A DNA stretch of 64,000 nucleotides from Pleurostoma richardsiae. Lineage: Eukaryota > Ascomycota > Sordariomycetes > Calosphaeriales > Pleurostomataceae. The stretch covers positions 1,798,001 to 1,862,000 of the forward strand of contig JANBVO010000001.1 in assembly GCA_030052745.1 (NCBI GenBank), given 5' to 3'. How positions within the stretch are numbered: position 1 is the stretch's first letter; every line of letters begins with the position of its first letter. The notes under the pieces were generated by a model. That model had not been told where the DNA came from and searched no databases. It saw nothing but the letters and a program-made list of their open reading frames with translations. Shown one piece after another: positions 53,219 through 64,000 of this stretch. A program made the translations under genes and the position numbers.

Positions 53219-54527
53219 ATGCACATCTCAAAAAGCACGCTCATCACCGTCCTTCTCGGCGTGGCTTTTGCCGAGGCAAAGGGCGAGAATGGAAAAGGAT
53301 TCAAGGCATTCTCTGGCAACTCGACTGAAGCCGCGTCGGGGGAGAAGGGTGGAGTGCAGGCGGAGGGAGCCACAGAGCAGGGACAGCAGGCGGCCGGGGC
53401 GGGCACGCTGAAGGCCCTCCCGGGCTCCTTCCAGACGAACGTTGGGGCTCTCCAGCCTCTCGGTGGTGGCGTTCAGACCGGCCAGGCCCTACAGCCTCTT
53501 GGAACTGGTGCTGCTGAGGTGAGAATACAACTTTGACATATGTCTGAACATAGGTGAGGTGCACTGACACTGGACATCTTCTTAGGCCGCTGGCTCTGCT
53601 TCCGAGGTCTCATCCGTCTCTGCAACGGCAACTGTGAACCTTGCAGATCTTACATCTCAAGCTGCTGCGCTTGCGTCCGCGACCGCGGCTACTTCAGTCG
53701 CTGAAATCTCCTCCCTTGTTGCCCTCTCGTCCGCTTCCATCGCGAGCACAACCGCGGCTGCGAACGTCGGTAGCTTCCAGGTGATCGCAGCAACTTCTGC
53801 CGTTGCTGAGGCCTCTGCATCCTCCCTCCAGAGCTTCCAGGTCATCCAAGGAGCGTCGTCCGCCGCCGGAGTGGCAGTCGCCGCTCCCGCGGAAGCTACT
53901 CCTTCCTTCGCGTTGAGCAACAGCACGGCTGCCACCGCCGCAGCCGGCGTTGCAGGAGTTGGCGCTCTTGGCACTGGCGCCGCCGTAGCGGCCACTGCAG
54001 GCGGCCTCAAGCCTCTGGGCACTGCCGGCGCTGCTTCGGCTGCAGGATCCCTGGTTCCCCTTGGTGGCGTATCGAACGGCAGCGCCGCCATAAACGGTTC
54101 CAGCTCTCAGGGTACCCTGCTGCCCCTCCCGGGATCCAGCTCCGGCTCTGCCGCTGGTGCAGGTGCCGCCGCCGCCGGCGGGGCAGCAGGCTCTGGTGCC
54201 GAAGCCGAGGCGAGCGGGGCCCTTGAGCCCCTGCCCGGCACGATCGCGACGGGCACGACGTCCTTGGTGCCTCTTTCGAGCGAGGCTGCAGCCAGTAGTG
54301 GCTCAGAAGCGAGCGGGAGCAACAGCCTGACGACAATGACCTCGGTGGTTAGCGGCGTGACGATGACAATGACAATGACGGCTACGGGTTTGGCTGCTCA
54401 GACGAGCGCTGCCGGGTCAAACGGGACTACGACGGTGACTCCCGGATCGGCTGCCAGTCCAAGACTTGATGCGTCATTTGCGGTTGGCGGCGCAGCTCTG
54501 GGGCTGTTTGCTGCGCTGTTGCTGTAG
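53219..54527 (+). CDS. Secreted Ala/Ser-rich GPI-type protein with LxPL repeats
   Basis: Predicted 413 aa in two exons (53219-53518, 53586-54527) with a 67-nt intron. A signal peptide (STLITVLLGVAFAEA) is followed by a Gly/Glu-rich stretch. A degenerate short repeat of the form L-x-(P/A)-L-(P/G/S) recurs at least eight times: LKALPG, LQPLGG, LQPLGT, LKPLGT, LVPLGG, LLPLPG, LEPLPG and LVPLSS. Two SFQVI words lie between the early and late groups. There are no obvious cysteines. The last 110 residues are Ser/Thr-rich, then a hydrophobic tail (ASFAVGGAALGLFAALLL) fits a GPI-attachment signal. It is probably a heavily O-glycosylated wall or surface protein. I recognise no named family. Confidence 0.83.
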
Positions 54528-55517
54528 GTCGTGAGTTGCGATGGGTCGTTGAAGTCGCTCTGGGGTTGTCTCGTTACTTACAGTACCTACATATGAAAAA
54601 ACACAACAGAGAAACGGGGACAACTAGCTCGAGCATATGGGGTAACATTGGGAATGCCCTCATACCTGCCTTTTTCTCGTTGCAGAAAATAATATGCGAG
54701 AAGAAAGAGAAACAACAGTACTTCGTCTCTCGTTGTGTATGGGAGTCTCTGAAGGTCGGTCTTCTTGGAGATATGTATTGGTGACCTTGATGCTTCGGCA
54801 GAGCGATCAGCTGCAGCAGGGTATGTTACGCGTCCACGGCCGGAAAAAGAACATAAAAGCATTCACTTGTACATAGATGAACGGTTCTGGTTTGTGCCTG
54901 AATACCAGTTCCCTGATGACCCATATTGCATCTCTTCGCGTGTATGCGGCTACATCATCGCTAGCTATAGATCTCTCTGCTCACAAATGACCTCTGGCTC
55001 TAGAACCAGGATAAGCTCTTGCAAGGAGAAAGGGTCCAGACCGTCGTGGACTCCTGCAACAGGGTACCCAAGGCTGGCAACTTCTGCCGTTCCGGCTTCC
55101 GAAACGCCTGGTGTTTTGGCCACCTCGGGCGAACCAGAGTTCAAGATGAAACCCCAGGTCATGGTCTGGTTTCTGATCCCTGTAAACAGAAACCAATATT
55201 AGGGGTTCTTCAACGGAAATCGACACCACGCTCTGTCGGAAACACCATGGAGTTGCTTCGCAACGGCCGGCCGACTGGTGACTCGAACCCTAACCCTAAC
55301 CCAAGACCGGCTTCAACATCGACGTCATGGCTGCGAAGCCGCGACAACTAGGCGATGGTCAATGTTGCCAGAAACGACCTCTCTAGCTCATGACCTGACC
55401 TCTGCAATTTTACATTCAAGGGAAAAGGGAGCTCCAGAACGTGCCTGATAGCTCCACGCCCGGCGAAGTGGCAAGTGTAGTTGGAGCTCTCCCCGTCTCA
55501 CGGCAGCTCAGAAAGCC
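54528..55517. other. Intergenic with telomere-like repeat
   Basis: About 1 kb between the GPI-type and DUF202 genes. It holds a short interstitial CCCTAA repeat (55288-55302). Frames of 145 aa (plus) and 65 aa (minus) at 54.8-55.2 kb overlap each other and show no family feature. Confidence 0.45.
55288..55302 (+). repeat. Interstitial telomere-like repeat
   Basis: Two and a half perfect copies of CCCTAA (the TTAGGG telomere unit on the other strand), 216 bp upstream of the DUF202 start. It may be a scar of break repair or a promoter telobox; its short length also allows chance. Confidence 0.7.
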
Positions 55518-56042
55518 ATGCTGTCCCGCTTCCGCTGGCGGACGCCAGTCTACCAGAACACCGGCTCGGTAGCGCGTGACCACTTGGCCTCGGAGCGCAC
55601 TTTTCTGGCCTGGATACGCACCGGGCTCGGGTTTGTGGCCCTCGGCATCGCGATCGAGCGCTTCTCGCAGCTCGACCTCAGGGAACTGCTCGAGCCGCTG
55701 CGATCGCCCGCGCCACCAGCGGCCGACTCGGGAACAGACCGGGCAGCGGCGCCCCGGCACCAGCCGCAGTCCAACGAAGAGGATGAGGCCCGCTCCCGGG
55801 ACCTGGAGAAACGGCACTCTCGGGTGCTGGTGGGGACGCTGCTGGCGCTGGGGGGCGGGTCGATCGCGTACGGGGCGACGCGCTACTTCTCGAACTTGAG
55901 GCTCCTGGAGAGGGGCCAGTTTAAGCCCGCGTACCACGGCGCGGCGGTAGTGGCTGCTGCGGTGGCCGGCCTGGCGGGAGGTGTGTATGGCGAGTCAATC
56001 AGGAGGCGCTGGGAGGAGAGGAGGGAGGAGGATCTACGATAA
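55518..56042 (+). CDS. DUF202 family small membrane protein
   Basis: A single exon of 174 aa. The N-terminal motif DHLASERTFLAWIRTGLGFV is the DUF202 signature and runs into the first membrane segment (VALGIAIERF). A hydrophilic, charged loop of about 60 residues follows. A second segment (VLVGTLLALGGGSIAYGATR) and a third near the C-terminus (GAAVVAAAVAGLAGGVYGES) come next, then a basic and acidic tail (IRRRWEERREEDLR). DUF202 proteins, such as yeast Vtc1-related and bacterial YidH, are small membrane proteins mostly of unknown role. Fungal copies with long loops are common. No regulatory or partner information can be drawn from the neighbours. Confidence 0.9.
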   Translation: MLSRFRWRTPVYQNTGSVARDHLASERTFLAWIRTGLGFVALGIAIERFSQLDLRELLEPLRSPAPPAADSGTDRAAAPRHQPQSNEEDEARSRDLEKRHSRVLVGTLLALGGGSIAYGATRYFSNLRLLERGQFKPAYHGAAVVAAAVAGLAGGVYGESIRRRWEERREEDLR

Positions 56043-56741
56043 TACGGAAAGAGAAATGTCCGGAATCGAGAGTTCGCCGGAGTGACGGGTAGCTGGCCAT
56101 GATGAGAACGAGAGCTTCAGACCTTCAGCGGTGTCTGTGCATATTCAATCACGATGGGCTAGGGTGCGTCTTCAGCGAGGCCATGCACCCTGCGGAGTAT
56201 ACCCAGGTCTAGCTGGACAAGGCTACGATGGGAGACGGCTCATCCTGTAGCTCGTTTAGAGGGGTATCGACATGAAGCACACTGCACTCGAGACGTGGAT
56301 GTCCCTTTGGAGGGGGAGTGACGCCGAAAATCTTGGGCATCTGCGAGGGCGTCGGTCGAGGCGAAGCGTTGGAATATCGTCAATTGGCCACGCCACGAAT
56401 ATGCTCAAGAGAACAGAACAGAACATGACTAGCTTGCTAATATCATATTAAATCGCTTACGTCTTGTTGGCTCTCCATTCCATGTCCATGCAACTTCCGC
56501 CCGAGTTTGTTGGTGAACTACACGTTGACTCCCACACGTGATTTAACACGTGAGGTCGCGATCAAAAGGCTGACGCGGGCGCGGGTTCCACCGCGACGGC
56601 GGCCCGCATGGACTAGGTACCTACCTGGGTAGAGGCACAAACATCTCCGGACAGGAACCACGAAGCGTTTGAAGGACAATTGCAAAATATTTCACCGATG
56701 ACTGTTGAGAATACGTGGGACATTTGTTCCAACCCGTCTTC
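56043..56741. other. Intergenic, DUF202 to RecQ
   Basis: About 0.7 kb including the RecQ promoter. It has a TAGGTACCTACCT word at 56614-56626, about 120 bp upstream of the ATG. No TATA is evident. The RecQ frame is open from 56715, but without an earlier ATG. Confidence 0.5.
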
Positions 56742-59700
56742 ATGACTCGAAACAACCTAGGGGACCATCTCTCGTGGTTGTTGCGGAACATCGAGCTTTC
56801 CACGCCAGTTGCACCACCTTTGCCAGCTGCTCGAGACCCCTTCGACAGCCCGTTCAGCTTCGCTGCAGGATCCGGCCAGGACGAGCGGTCAAGCACGAGT
56901 TCCCAGCTATCTCGACAGCCTGCTTCAGCTCCTTCACTGCCTTCAAGCTCGGACGGTGATACGCCTCTGTCGACACATGCCGGGGCGCCTGGAGCGGGGC
57001 AAGGACAGACACGGGATCCGAAGGGTACTGTGGAGGCACGGGAAGGGATGGTCAGGCTAACGTCTGCCGCGAAGCCGAAGAAGCCTTCTCTCGTTGTCCA
57101 GCAAGAACAGCTTCTTACACCAGCCTCAACAGTTGGTGTTGGTCGTCTACAACGGGCCTACCAGGACTCCCTGAATCGCTCGGGAGCGGGCGCTAGCCGC
57201 AACAAGACCTCCTCTCCTGTCTCGGCGCTCAAGCAACGGAAAGCGCAGCCGCCGATTCCTACACCGGAATTTGCTGAGCTCGACGATGAACTCCTGGAGC
57301 ACGTCGATCTTACTGGCGATGACCACGATAGATCGACTTCGGTAAAGGCCGCTTTTGGCAAGCCAATCTTGCTGTGGCGAGACGACTTTGCTTCGAGACC
57401 AGAGTCCTTGTCTAAGCAAGGCAAGAAGAGAAAGAGCGCCGACATTAGCACCGCGCAACATGACAGACGGTCGGAGAGTGTTGAGGAAGAGGACGACGAG
57501 TTCCCAGATGTTTATGATCTCGTTGAGGAGGAGCTGAAGACACCAGCCACTGTCCGCCGGAGGCAGGCGGACTCGGTCAGACGGAGCCCAGCGAAGCTTC
57601 GAATGCCCGCGTCGGATACTGCGGTTATCGAACATCGGACCGTGACGCAAACAATTAGCACGACACAGACACGTGTTCGACGGGCTGGCAGCTCAGAGGA
57701 ACACCCTGTATCTGAGGACCTACTCTCGAGTGATGGGTACGAGACACCCTCTGGGCGTGGTCGTCTTCCAGCGTCAAGCACCAAGCAAAACGCGTCATCC
57801 TCCCCGTCTTTAGGGACTCAAGGGAAAGCAGCGCGGAATGCTGTGACGCTTCAACAGCCAGCCAGTTCCGACCACAAGACAACGCGAAAGTCTGGGCGCA
57901 GTGATATCATACTGGACTCAGACGATGAGTTCCTCACTCCACCTACACGCAATACGTCTTTTGTCACCTGCGCGAGTAACTCCGGGACAACCCCAGGGCG
58001 CAACACCCCGAGAGTAAATACAACTCAAGGGGTTTCCAGGTCAGTTGACGGCACCACCCCCTCAAAAAGGAGGAAGGCGACGCCGAATCGCTCGTCTCAA
58101 ACTCGCGTAAGGTCGTCACAATCTCATGATGAGATTGAGACTATTGACCTTGATGCCATGGAAGTGGACATACCTCCTTCAGACGGTTTGCGGGGAGTGG
58201 CTGCACATAGCTCTGAAACTGATGGCACGACCCTGGTCATGGATCTCTTCCTAGCCAATCCATCCATTGCAGACAGATTGAGAGAGCTTGTCATGGAGAA
58301 GATCAAAGAGAATGGCAGGAATTTCCAGAGGGCGCTTCGAGAGGGATGGCCATCGGAGCGTCGTGAGCAAGTCAAAAATGAGAAGAAACCTCTCATGGAT
58401 CAGAAGAAGGCGGTCGACGATCTCATAGCCACCTACAACTCTCACAAAGACTTGATCGACGAGAGGGAATCGTTGCTGAACGAGATATCCGGGAAGTATG
58501 ACGCAGGCTTGGACACTGACGAAGACGAGGTTCGAGTCGATGCCTTGAACCTGAAGATCCTCGAGAGCGAAAAGATGTTGCGGCAGGCCTTGGTAGGAGC
58601 GGGGATCAAGGGGCATGAAGACTTGGAACAACTCAATAAGACCCAGATCACGGCTGATCAACAGCAAACCCCTGTCGTCATGGGAACCCAGCCGCTGCAA
58701 GCTGGACCACCATCACTTTCGAAAGAAAGTACTTTGATACCCGAATGTAACTCTCAAGTCATCCTTCAAACCCAGATTCCGCCGACTGAACACCGCTCAG
58801 CGAGACGGTCCGATTTTCGTAACGAGATTGCTCAAAGCCGACACCCATCACCGCCTTTCCCTCGGGAACCCGTGTCACTATCGAGGGGCTCGCAAACAAG
58901 AGGACATGGAATGAGTCGCCAACTTCCTGCGCCTCGACCTGCGCCTGAGCCACCGATCGACGACTTGTTCGATGATGAGGATTTGCTCCAAGAGCTCGAC
59001 AATCCGCGCGCCGGGCATTATACTGTTTCCACGACTGCAAGGAACTTTTCAGCCCGGCAGAAGACCCCAGGCAGAACAAGGCTGCGTCCACCAGACCATT
59101 TCAGCGACTATGGCGACGATGATCTGGATATGCTTGCGTTTGCTGAGGATTACGAGCAACGGCAGTCTTCCAGCTCTGTTGTGCATCATGCAAGCCGATC
59201 CGTTTTTTCGGAGACTTCTGGAAATGCCGGCATCCCACCCAGAGCGAGGAGCGTATCGCACAAAGACTCTAACACACTCCCCAAAGCTTCTATCCCTAAG
59301 GAGTTGATGAAGCATCCCTGGTCGGAAGAGGTGCGACGAGCTCTGAAGGATCGCTTCAGGATGTCAGGCTTCCGGCATAACCAATTAGAGGCCATCAATG
59401 CAACTTTGGCAGGCAAGGACGCTTTTGTCCTCATGCCAACGGGAGGTGGGAAGTCGCTATGCTATCAGCTCCCTGCTGTCATCAAAGGTGGCAAGACTCG
59501 TGGCGTCACTATTGTCGTTTCTCCTCTTATCAGCCTTATGCAAGACCAAGTCGATCACCTCAACGCTCTCAATATCATCGCGAAGCCCTTCAATGGCGAG
59601 ATGAACAAGGCAGTGCGCGATATGATTCTGAACTGTTTCGAAGAGAGGAACCCTGAGCATTATGTCCAGCTGCTCTATGTGACTCCTGAAATGGTCAGCA

Positions 59701-62049
59701 AGAGCGCCGCCTTCTGCAACGGGCTTGCGACGCTCTACCGGAATGGAAAGCTCGCTAGGCTCGTGATTGATGAAGCTCATTGCGTTAGTCAATGGGGCCA
59801 CGACTTTCGGCCAGACTACAAGATGCTGGGCGAAGTTCGCCAAAAGTTCCCCAATGTCCCTGTCATGGCATTAACGGCTACGGCAACACAGAATGTCATT
59901 GTCGATATCAAACACAATCTCAACATCCCGAATTGCCAGGTCTTCTCGCAGAGTTTCAATCGCCCGAATCTCTACTATGAGGTCCGGAACAAGCCCAAGA
60001 AGGCTGTTGATGATATCGCGGAATTGATCAACACCAAATATCAGGGCCAGACAGGCATCGTGTACACGCTGTCCCGCAAATCGGCCGAAAACATAGCCAA
60101 GACACTGAGGGAACATCACAGCATCGAGGCAGAACACTATCACGCCTCCATCGAGTCTACGGAGAAAGCCAGAGTGCAGAGAGAGTGGCAGCGAGGGATC
60201 ATCAAGGTCGTTGTTGCCACGATTGCCTTTGGTATGGGTATCGACAAACCCGATGTCCGCTTCGTTATCCACCATTACTTGCCCAAGAGCCTGGAGGGCT
60301 ACTACCAGGAGACCGGCCGTGCCGGAAGAGATGGCCAGCCGTCAGAATGCTATCTGTATTTCAACTACGGGGACATCACGAGCCTGCGGAAGCTTGTTGA
60401 GGATGGAGACGGCAGTAGAGAGCAGAAGGATCGCCAGAAGGAGATGCTCAACCGAGTTGTCAACTTCTGCGAAAATAAGCGAGATTGCCGGCGAGTTGAA
60501 ATCCTGCACTACTTTGGAGAGTCCTTTCAAGCCGCGGACTGCAACAAGACATGTGACAATTGCAAGATAGGTGGCAGCTTCGAGCTCCAGGATTACAGCG
60601 AGACTGCCAAGGCGATCTTAAGCGTCATCCAAATCTACAAGCGTATGACCTCGGCTCAGTGTATCGAGATATTGGTTGGCAAGCGACGGCCGGAGCACGA
60701 CGGAGCACAGGAGTACTACGGCGTCGCGAGACAAATGAAGAAGCAAGAGCTAGGCGCCATCGTCTATAAACTTGCCGCTGAGGGGGGCTTGAAGGAGGAA
60801 AACACCGTCAACAAGAGATACAACATGGCCATCCAATACTTCTCCGTAAGTGCACTTATACGTCTACCACCCGATGAAGCTAACCGGATTCCTCTCTTAG
60901 ATTGGCCGTCGTGCACAAGCCTACTTGTCTGGCCGGGAGAGGTTGAAGATGGTCACAAGGACTGGTAGCGGCGTTAAGCTCGCGGCACCTAAACCACCCA
61001 GATCCAAGGCGAAGAAGACGGCGAAAGACGCATCCAACCTGCCGCCATCTACCAACGTCTCGTCCCCGGTCCGTGGCGGCAAGGGCAAGCAGAAATCTAA
61101 GCGAGCCAGCCTGATTGATGACAAAGCGATGGCAAGTGACAGCGGGGAAGAAGAAGACGAGCCGAGGGGACCAATGCACGCCAATGGCTACGCAAAGGAC
61201 AATTTCGTCGTCTCAGATGAGGACGATGAGTGTGATGCCTTCGAGCCCGTAAGGCACGTGCCTCGGAGGCGACAGCGCACGCTCGACGAGCTCGGCCCTC
61301 CCATCTCCAAGGACCGCGGGGTGGACGACATCTCCGCGGTTCATAGGGAAGTTGTGGAGGCGTTCGTAGAGGAGGCGAAACAGCTTGAGGAGCAGATACG
61401 CAACTCTAAAGGTCTGCGCAGGGTGCTCTTTACGGAGCAGAATCTCCGGCAGATGGCTATCAGGTGGACGACAACCGTAGGCGACATGAAGCGCATCCCC
61501 GACATCAACACAGACAACGTCGCCAACTTCGGCAAGCGGTTCATCCCGTTGGTCGCGAGCCATAAGGCGTACTTCGACGAGATGATGGGCCCCAACACCG
61601 AGGACGTCATTGACCTCGTTAGTGACGAGGACGAGGACGACGAGGATGCTGACGAGCCCGAGGACGACGAGGAGATGGACGAAGAGCCCCTCGAGCGGTC
61701 AAAGTACTTCGGCGGGCCCAGCGTCCAGGCCTGGCACGAGCGGTTCGAGGAGCTGAACAGCCAGCACCCGCCCGCGGCGTCATCCTCCCGCGCCCGCTCT
61801 GCGTCCAAGGGCCCCTCAAGTTACAGGGGCGGCAAGAAGGCGTTTGGGCGCAAGGCCTCCTCCGGACGAGGCGGCGGCGGCAGCGGCTTTCCCCGGGCCA
61901 AGTCCGGCGGTGGGATCACGAAGCGCAAGGCCTCGGCGGGGAGCAAGAGGGCGGCCAGTGGGGGGTCGGCCAAGAGCAAGACCTCCAAGGCTGGAGGCGC
62001 CGGCGGGAGGAGCGATGCGGGCGGGGGCATCGGGTTGATGCCTATGTAG
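56742..62049 (+). CDS. sgs1: RecQ DNA helicase, BLM/Sgs1/QDE-3 type
   Basis: Predicted 1750 aa in two exons (56742-60845, 60901-62049) with a 55-nt intron (GTAAGT to TAG) that rebuilds QYFSIGRRAQAYLSGRER. The first 850 residues are mostly disordered and rich in Ser/Thr and acidic patches, with a Lys/Glu helix at about 510-640. The helicase core has LMPTGGGKSLCYQLPA (motif I, about 896-911), VIDEAHCVSQWGHDFRPDYK (DEAH, about 1006-1025) and FGMGIDKPDVRFVIHHYLP. It also has YYQETGRAGRDG (motif VI). The RecQ zinc site (CENKRDC, then CNKTCDNC) and winged helix follow at about 1242-1360. An HRDC-like helical domain lies at about 1510-1600, and the tail is Gly/Lys/Ser-rich. Family members dissolve recombination intermediates with Top3. 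The Neurospora homologue QDE-3 is also needed for quelling. The start at 56742 is the first in-frame ATG. Confidence 0.95.
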
Positions 62050-63474
62050 GAGGGAAAGAGATATGGAAAGGTACGAGCCAGGAAGCCCAGATACTCTGTA
62101 CCAAGTCCTGGAGCCAAACCCCCAAATATGTGTATCACGACCGCGTCATATCGTGAGGGAAAGACGCGGGCAAAACCGCGCCTCCCACAAAATCTTGTCG
62201 CAGGAGTTTATTCCTTTCCACATCCACAAGGACGGGGGGCTGATTTCTCAGAGCTGCTTTCCCCGGCGTTTTCATCAGATAATGAACGGCGTGGGGTGTG
62301 CTTTCTCGCTTGCCTGTGCTCTCATTTGCGGCTGTTGGTTGCATCACGGCTGGGAAGGGGGGAACCCTCGTACTATCTGCATGACTACAAACTATGGTAC
62401 GCAAGGGGACAGTCTCAAAAGGCTCATATTGAGCTCATGATCATGCTATACAAACGCTTTATGTTATACACCCTGCGTGCGCCTTTTGAATTCGTGACCG
62501 AGAGTATTTGCCAAGGCTGCGTGCGTGTCTTGTTCAACAGTCGGACCTCGTCCGGGCCCGTCTCGCGAGTGAGTGTGCAGAGATATAGTCACGTATTAAA
62601 GCTCTTGTTGGCGGCAATGAAATTGACGAGGCTGACCTTCCAGATGTCACAAGGATATGTAGCATTCAACTCGAGGATTAGGACGGCGCACGAGCACGCA
62701 GCGTCCTTGGGCTCAGGTGCCGGCAGGCCAGATTCAGATAAATCTTCAAGTCAATGGTTTCTACAAACGAAGGGGTATAGGGCAGAATCCACAAACAGAT
62801 CCACGAGTTGCAAAAGCTCTCTTCCACATGCTCTTCTTCCTCTGCCTCCTCAGAGGCCCGGTTAGTCAAGGCCATGCTGCAAGCAGTCTCTAAGCGTTAT
62901 CAGCTCGTGCTCTGCCAGTCTCCCTTGCCTCGCTGACCGAGGTAGCCAGTCATAGCCGTGCCATCCATGGCAAGGTGATCCCCCACCGATGTCCACCTAC
63001 GTACGTACAACAGCGAGCTACAATCCCAACTTCTTCAAGAATAACGATCGGTCTTGCACGTGCTCGGAGGACCTAGACGTGCTGCGAAGTGGCTTGTAGC
63101 GAAGAAAGAAAATCGAAGCCGCCCGGTTCCCGCCCACGCTGTCCTTGAACGCCAGGTCCTTAGGGTGCCGATGGTAGAAGACCTGAAACACCGAGAACAC
63201 CAAGTAAGAAATAGCACATCTCATGCCATCCTGACCGAGAAACCTAGTGCCTTCGAAGATAGAATCCCTCCCGGCTTGAATGAAAGATTATTTCGCATCA
63301 AGGCGCGCCCACCAATGTGTCCAGGACATATAAAGTGGAAAGCATTCGGCATTAAAGCCAAACCTGAGTTGAAACGAGGACCTTGGAAGCTAACTCCATG
63401 ACATCGTCGCCGTGGCACTTCGGAAAGTTTAACCATCCTACAGGAAGAACGGTCTAGCAGGGGTGATGCATATT
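62050..63474. other. Convergent intergenic region with one long unexplained frame
   Basis: About 1.4 kb between the RecQ 3' end and the edge gene. A 245-codon plus-strand frame (62128-62865) and a 68-codon minus-strand frame (63224-63018) are open. Neither has a recognised family, and the first has a composition close to random translation. They are not called as genes. Confidence 0.4.
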
Positions 63475-64000
63475 TCAACCCCTCCACCGTGGCTTGGTGT
63501 CTTTCGACTCGTTGCTCTTGGTAGACGCAGAGGAGCCGGTTTTCTTCAGCGCCGCTCTGGCGCCAGCGACAGCCTGGGGACTCTCTCGCCCAGTGATGCT
63601 GCTCTCTTTCTTGTGTCTTGGCTGCGGCAGCATGCTAGTCCGCCGAGAGGAAGCGAGGGAGCTAGCCGGCCGAGTTGCTGCGCTCGTGGAATCCTCAAGT
63701 GAGGATTTCGAGGGTTGTAGAGACGCCCGGCGGTTATTTAGTGTAGACATCGATGCAGCAGAGGATAGGCGAGGCCTCGATAGGGCTTGCTGGGAATATG
63801 GGCCGGGTGACGCAAGGCGCTCTCTGAACGACAGCCGATTAGCGGGCTTGGACGGGGTGTCCTCGGGGATCGGAGAGCTTGAAGAAGCGCGAAGGGGACT
63901 ACGCATGGGGAGCTTTGACGAGGAAGGCGTAAGAGCAGAGACCGAGCGAACAGGGGTCGGAGTAGTTCTAGCATAGGGGCTGCGATCCGTTGCACTGAGC
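63475..64000 (-). CDS. Serine-rich protein, C-terminal part (cut by window edge)
   Basis: About 174 C-terminal residues are visible, ending in PRWRG and a TGA at 63475-63477. The frame stays open to the right edge, so the start lies outside. The sequence is disordered, basic and Ser/Pro/Arg-rich, with several S/T-P sites and R-x-x-S words (RLSFRERLASPGP; RRTSMLPQPRHKKESS). Similar tails occur in fungal cytoskeletal and cell-cycle proteins, including Kar9-like ones, but I cannot assign a family from this fragment. Its codon use, with long uninterrupted coding, supports a real gene. Confidence 0.65.
   Translation of the reverse strand, partial: LSATDRSPYARTTPTPVRSVSALTPSSSKLPMRSPLRASSSSPIPEDTPSKPANRLSFRERLASPGPYSQQALSRPRLSSAASMSTLNNRRASLQPSKSSLEDSTSAATRPASSLASSRRTSMLPQPRHKKESSITGRESPQAVAGARAALKKTGSSASTKSNESKDTKPRWRG

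Noticed and set aside
55288-55302. True chromosome end or subtelomere
   Set aside because: Only two and a half repeat units, with intact housekeeping genes on both sides.
55280-55304. tRNA gene suggested by a reverse GGTTCGA-like box
   Set aside because: The flanking bases do not form a T-arm stem and no A-box is present. Other GTTCGA-like words in the window also failed this test.
63475-64000. Naming the edge gene as Kar9
   Set aside because: Only a disordered Ser/Arg-rich tail is visible; composition alone does not identify the family.

Overview
The window looks like nuclear DNA of a filamentous ascomycete, most likely a Sordariomycete. Genes carry short introns (about 50-170 nt) with GTRNGT donors and YAG acceptors. 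The predicted proteins include fungal types such as Ssr4, an Izh3-like PAQR protein, a Bub2/Cdc16 GAP and GPI-anchored Ser/Thr/Ala-rich surface proteins. Coding regions are GC-rich at third positions and intergenic DNA is less so. All assignments come from reading the sequence and from family knowledge; no database search was run. Splice sites were placed by hand and checked for frame.

Layout. 0.1-5.0 kb: a DJ-1/PfpI protein and a membrane GT2-like glycosyltransferase (both minus), then 4 kb without a convincing gene. 9.0-13.4 kb: a THO subunit 5-like protein (minus), an Izh3-type PAQR receptor (plus) and a small cysteine-rich GPI-type surface protein (minus). 15.3-16.8 kb: the mitotic-exit GAP Bub2 (minus). 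19.4-22.1 kb: a sulfate permease (plus). 23.0-23.9 kb: a NADAR-domain protein (minus). 24.7-29.4 kb: three neighbouring mitochondrial genes, TIM44 (minus), mitoribosomal uS11m (plus) and BCS1 (plus). 29.7-36.0 kb: a GT25 glycosyltransferase (minus), a bacterial-type PARG with an RGG tail (plus) and a triose-phosphate-transporter-family protein (minus). 38.2-42.4 kb: a seven-exon GH15 enzyme (plus) and an RBM42-like RRM protein (minus). 44.5-51.7 kb: 6-phosphogluconate dehydrogenase, Prp3 and Ssr4 (all plus). 53.2-56.0 kb: a repeat-bearing GPI-type protein and a DUF202 membrane protein (plus). 56.7-62.0 kb: a BLM/Sgs1/QDE-3-type RecQ helicase (plus). The right edge cuts a serine-rich gene on the minus strand.

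Most genes are ordinary housekeeping genes: RNA processing (THO5, RBM42, Prp3), chromatin (Ssr4), genome stability (RecQ), mitochondrial biogenesis (Tim44, uS11m, Bcs1), the pentose phosphate pathway, sulfate uptake and glycosylation. They are not a biosynthetic cluster. I saw no intact transposon, viral fossil, tRNA, rRNA or CRISPR array. The points most worth a second look are two putative ADP-ribosylation-reversal proteins 8.4 kb apart, the helical N-terminal half of the Izh3-like receptor, the LxPL-repeat surface protein, and a short telomere-like repeat near 55.3 kb.
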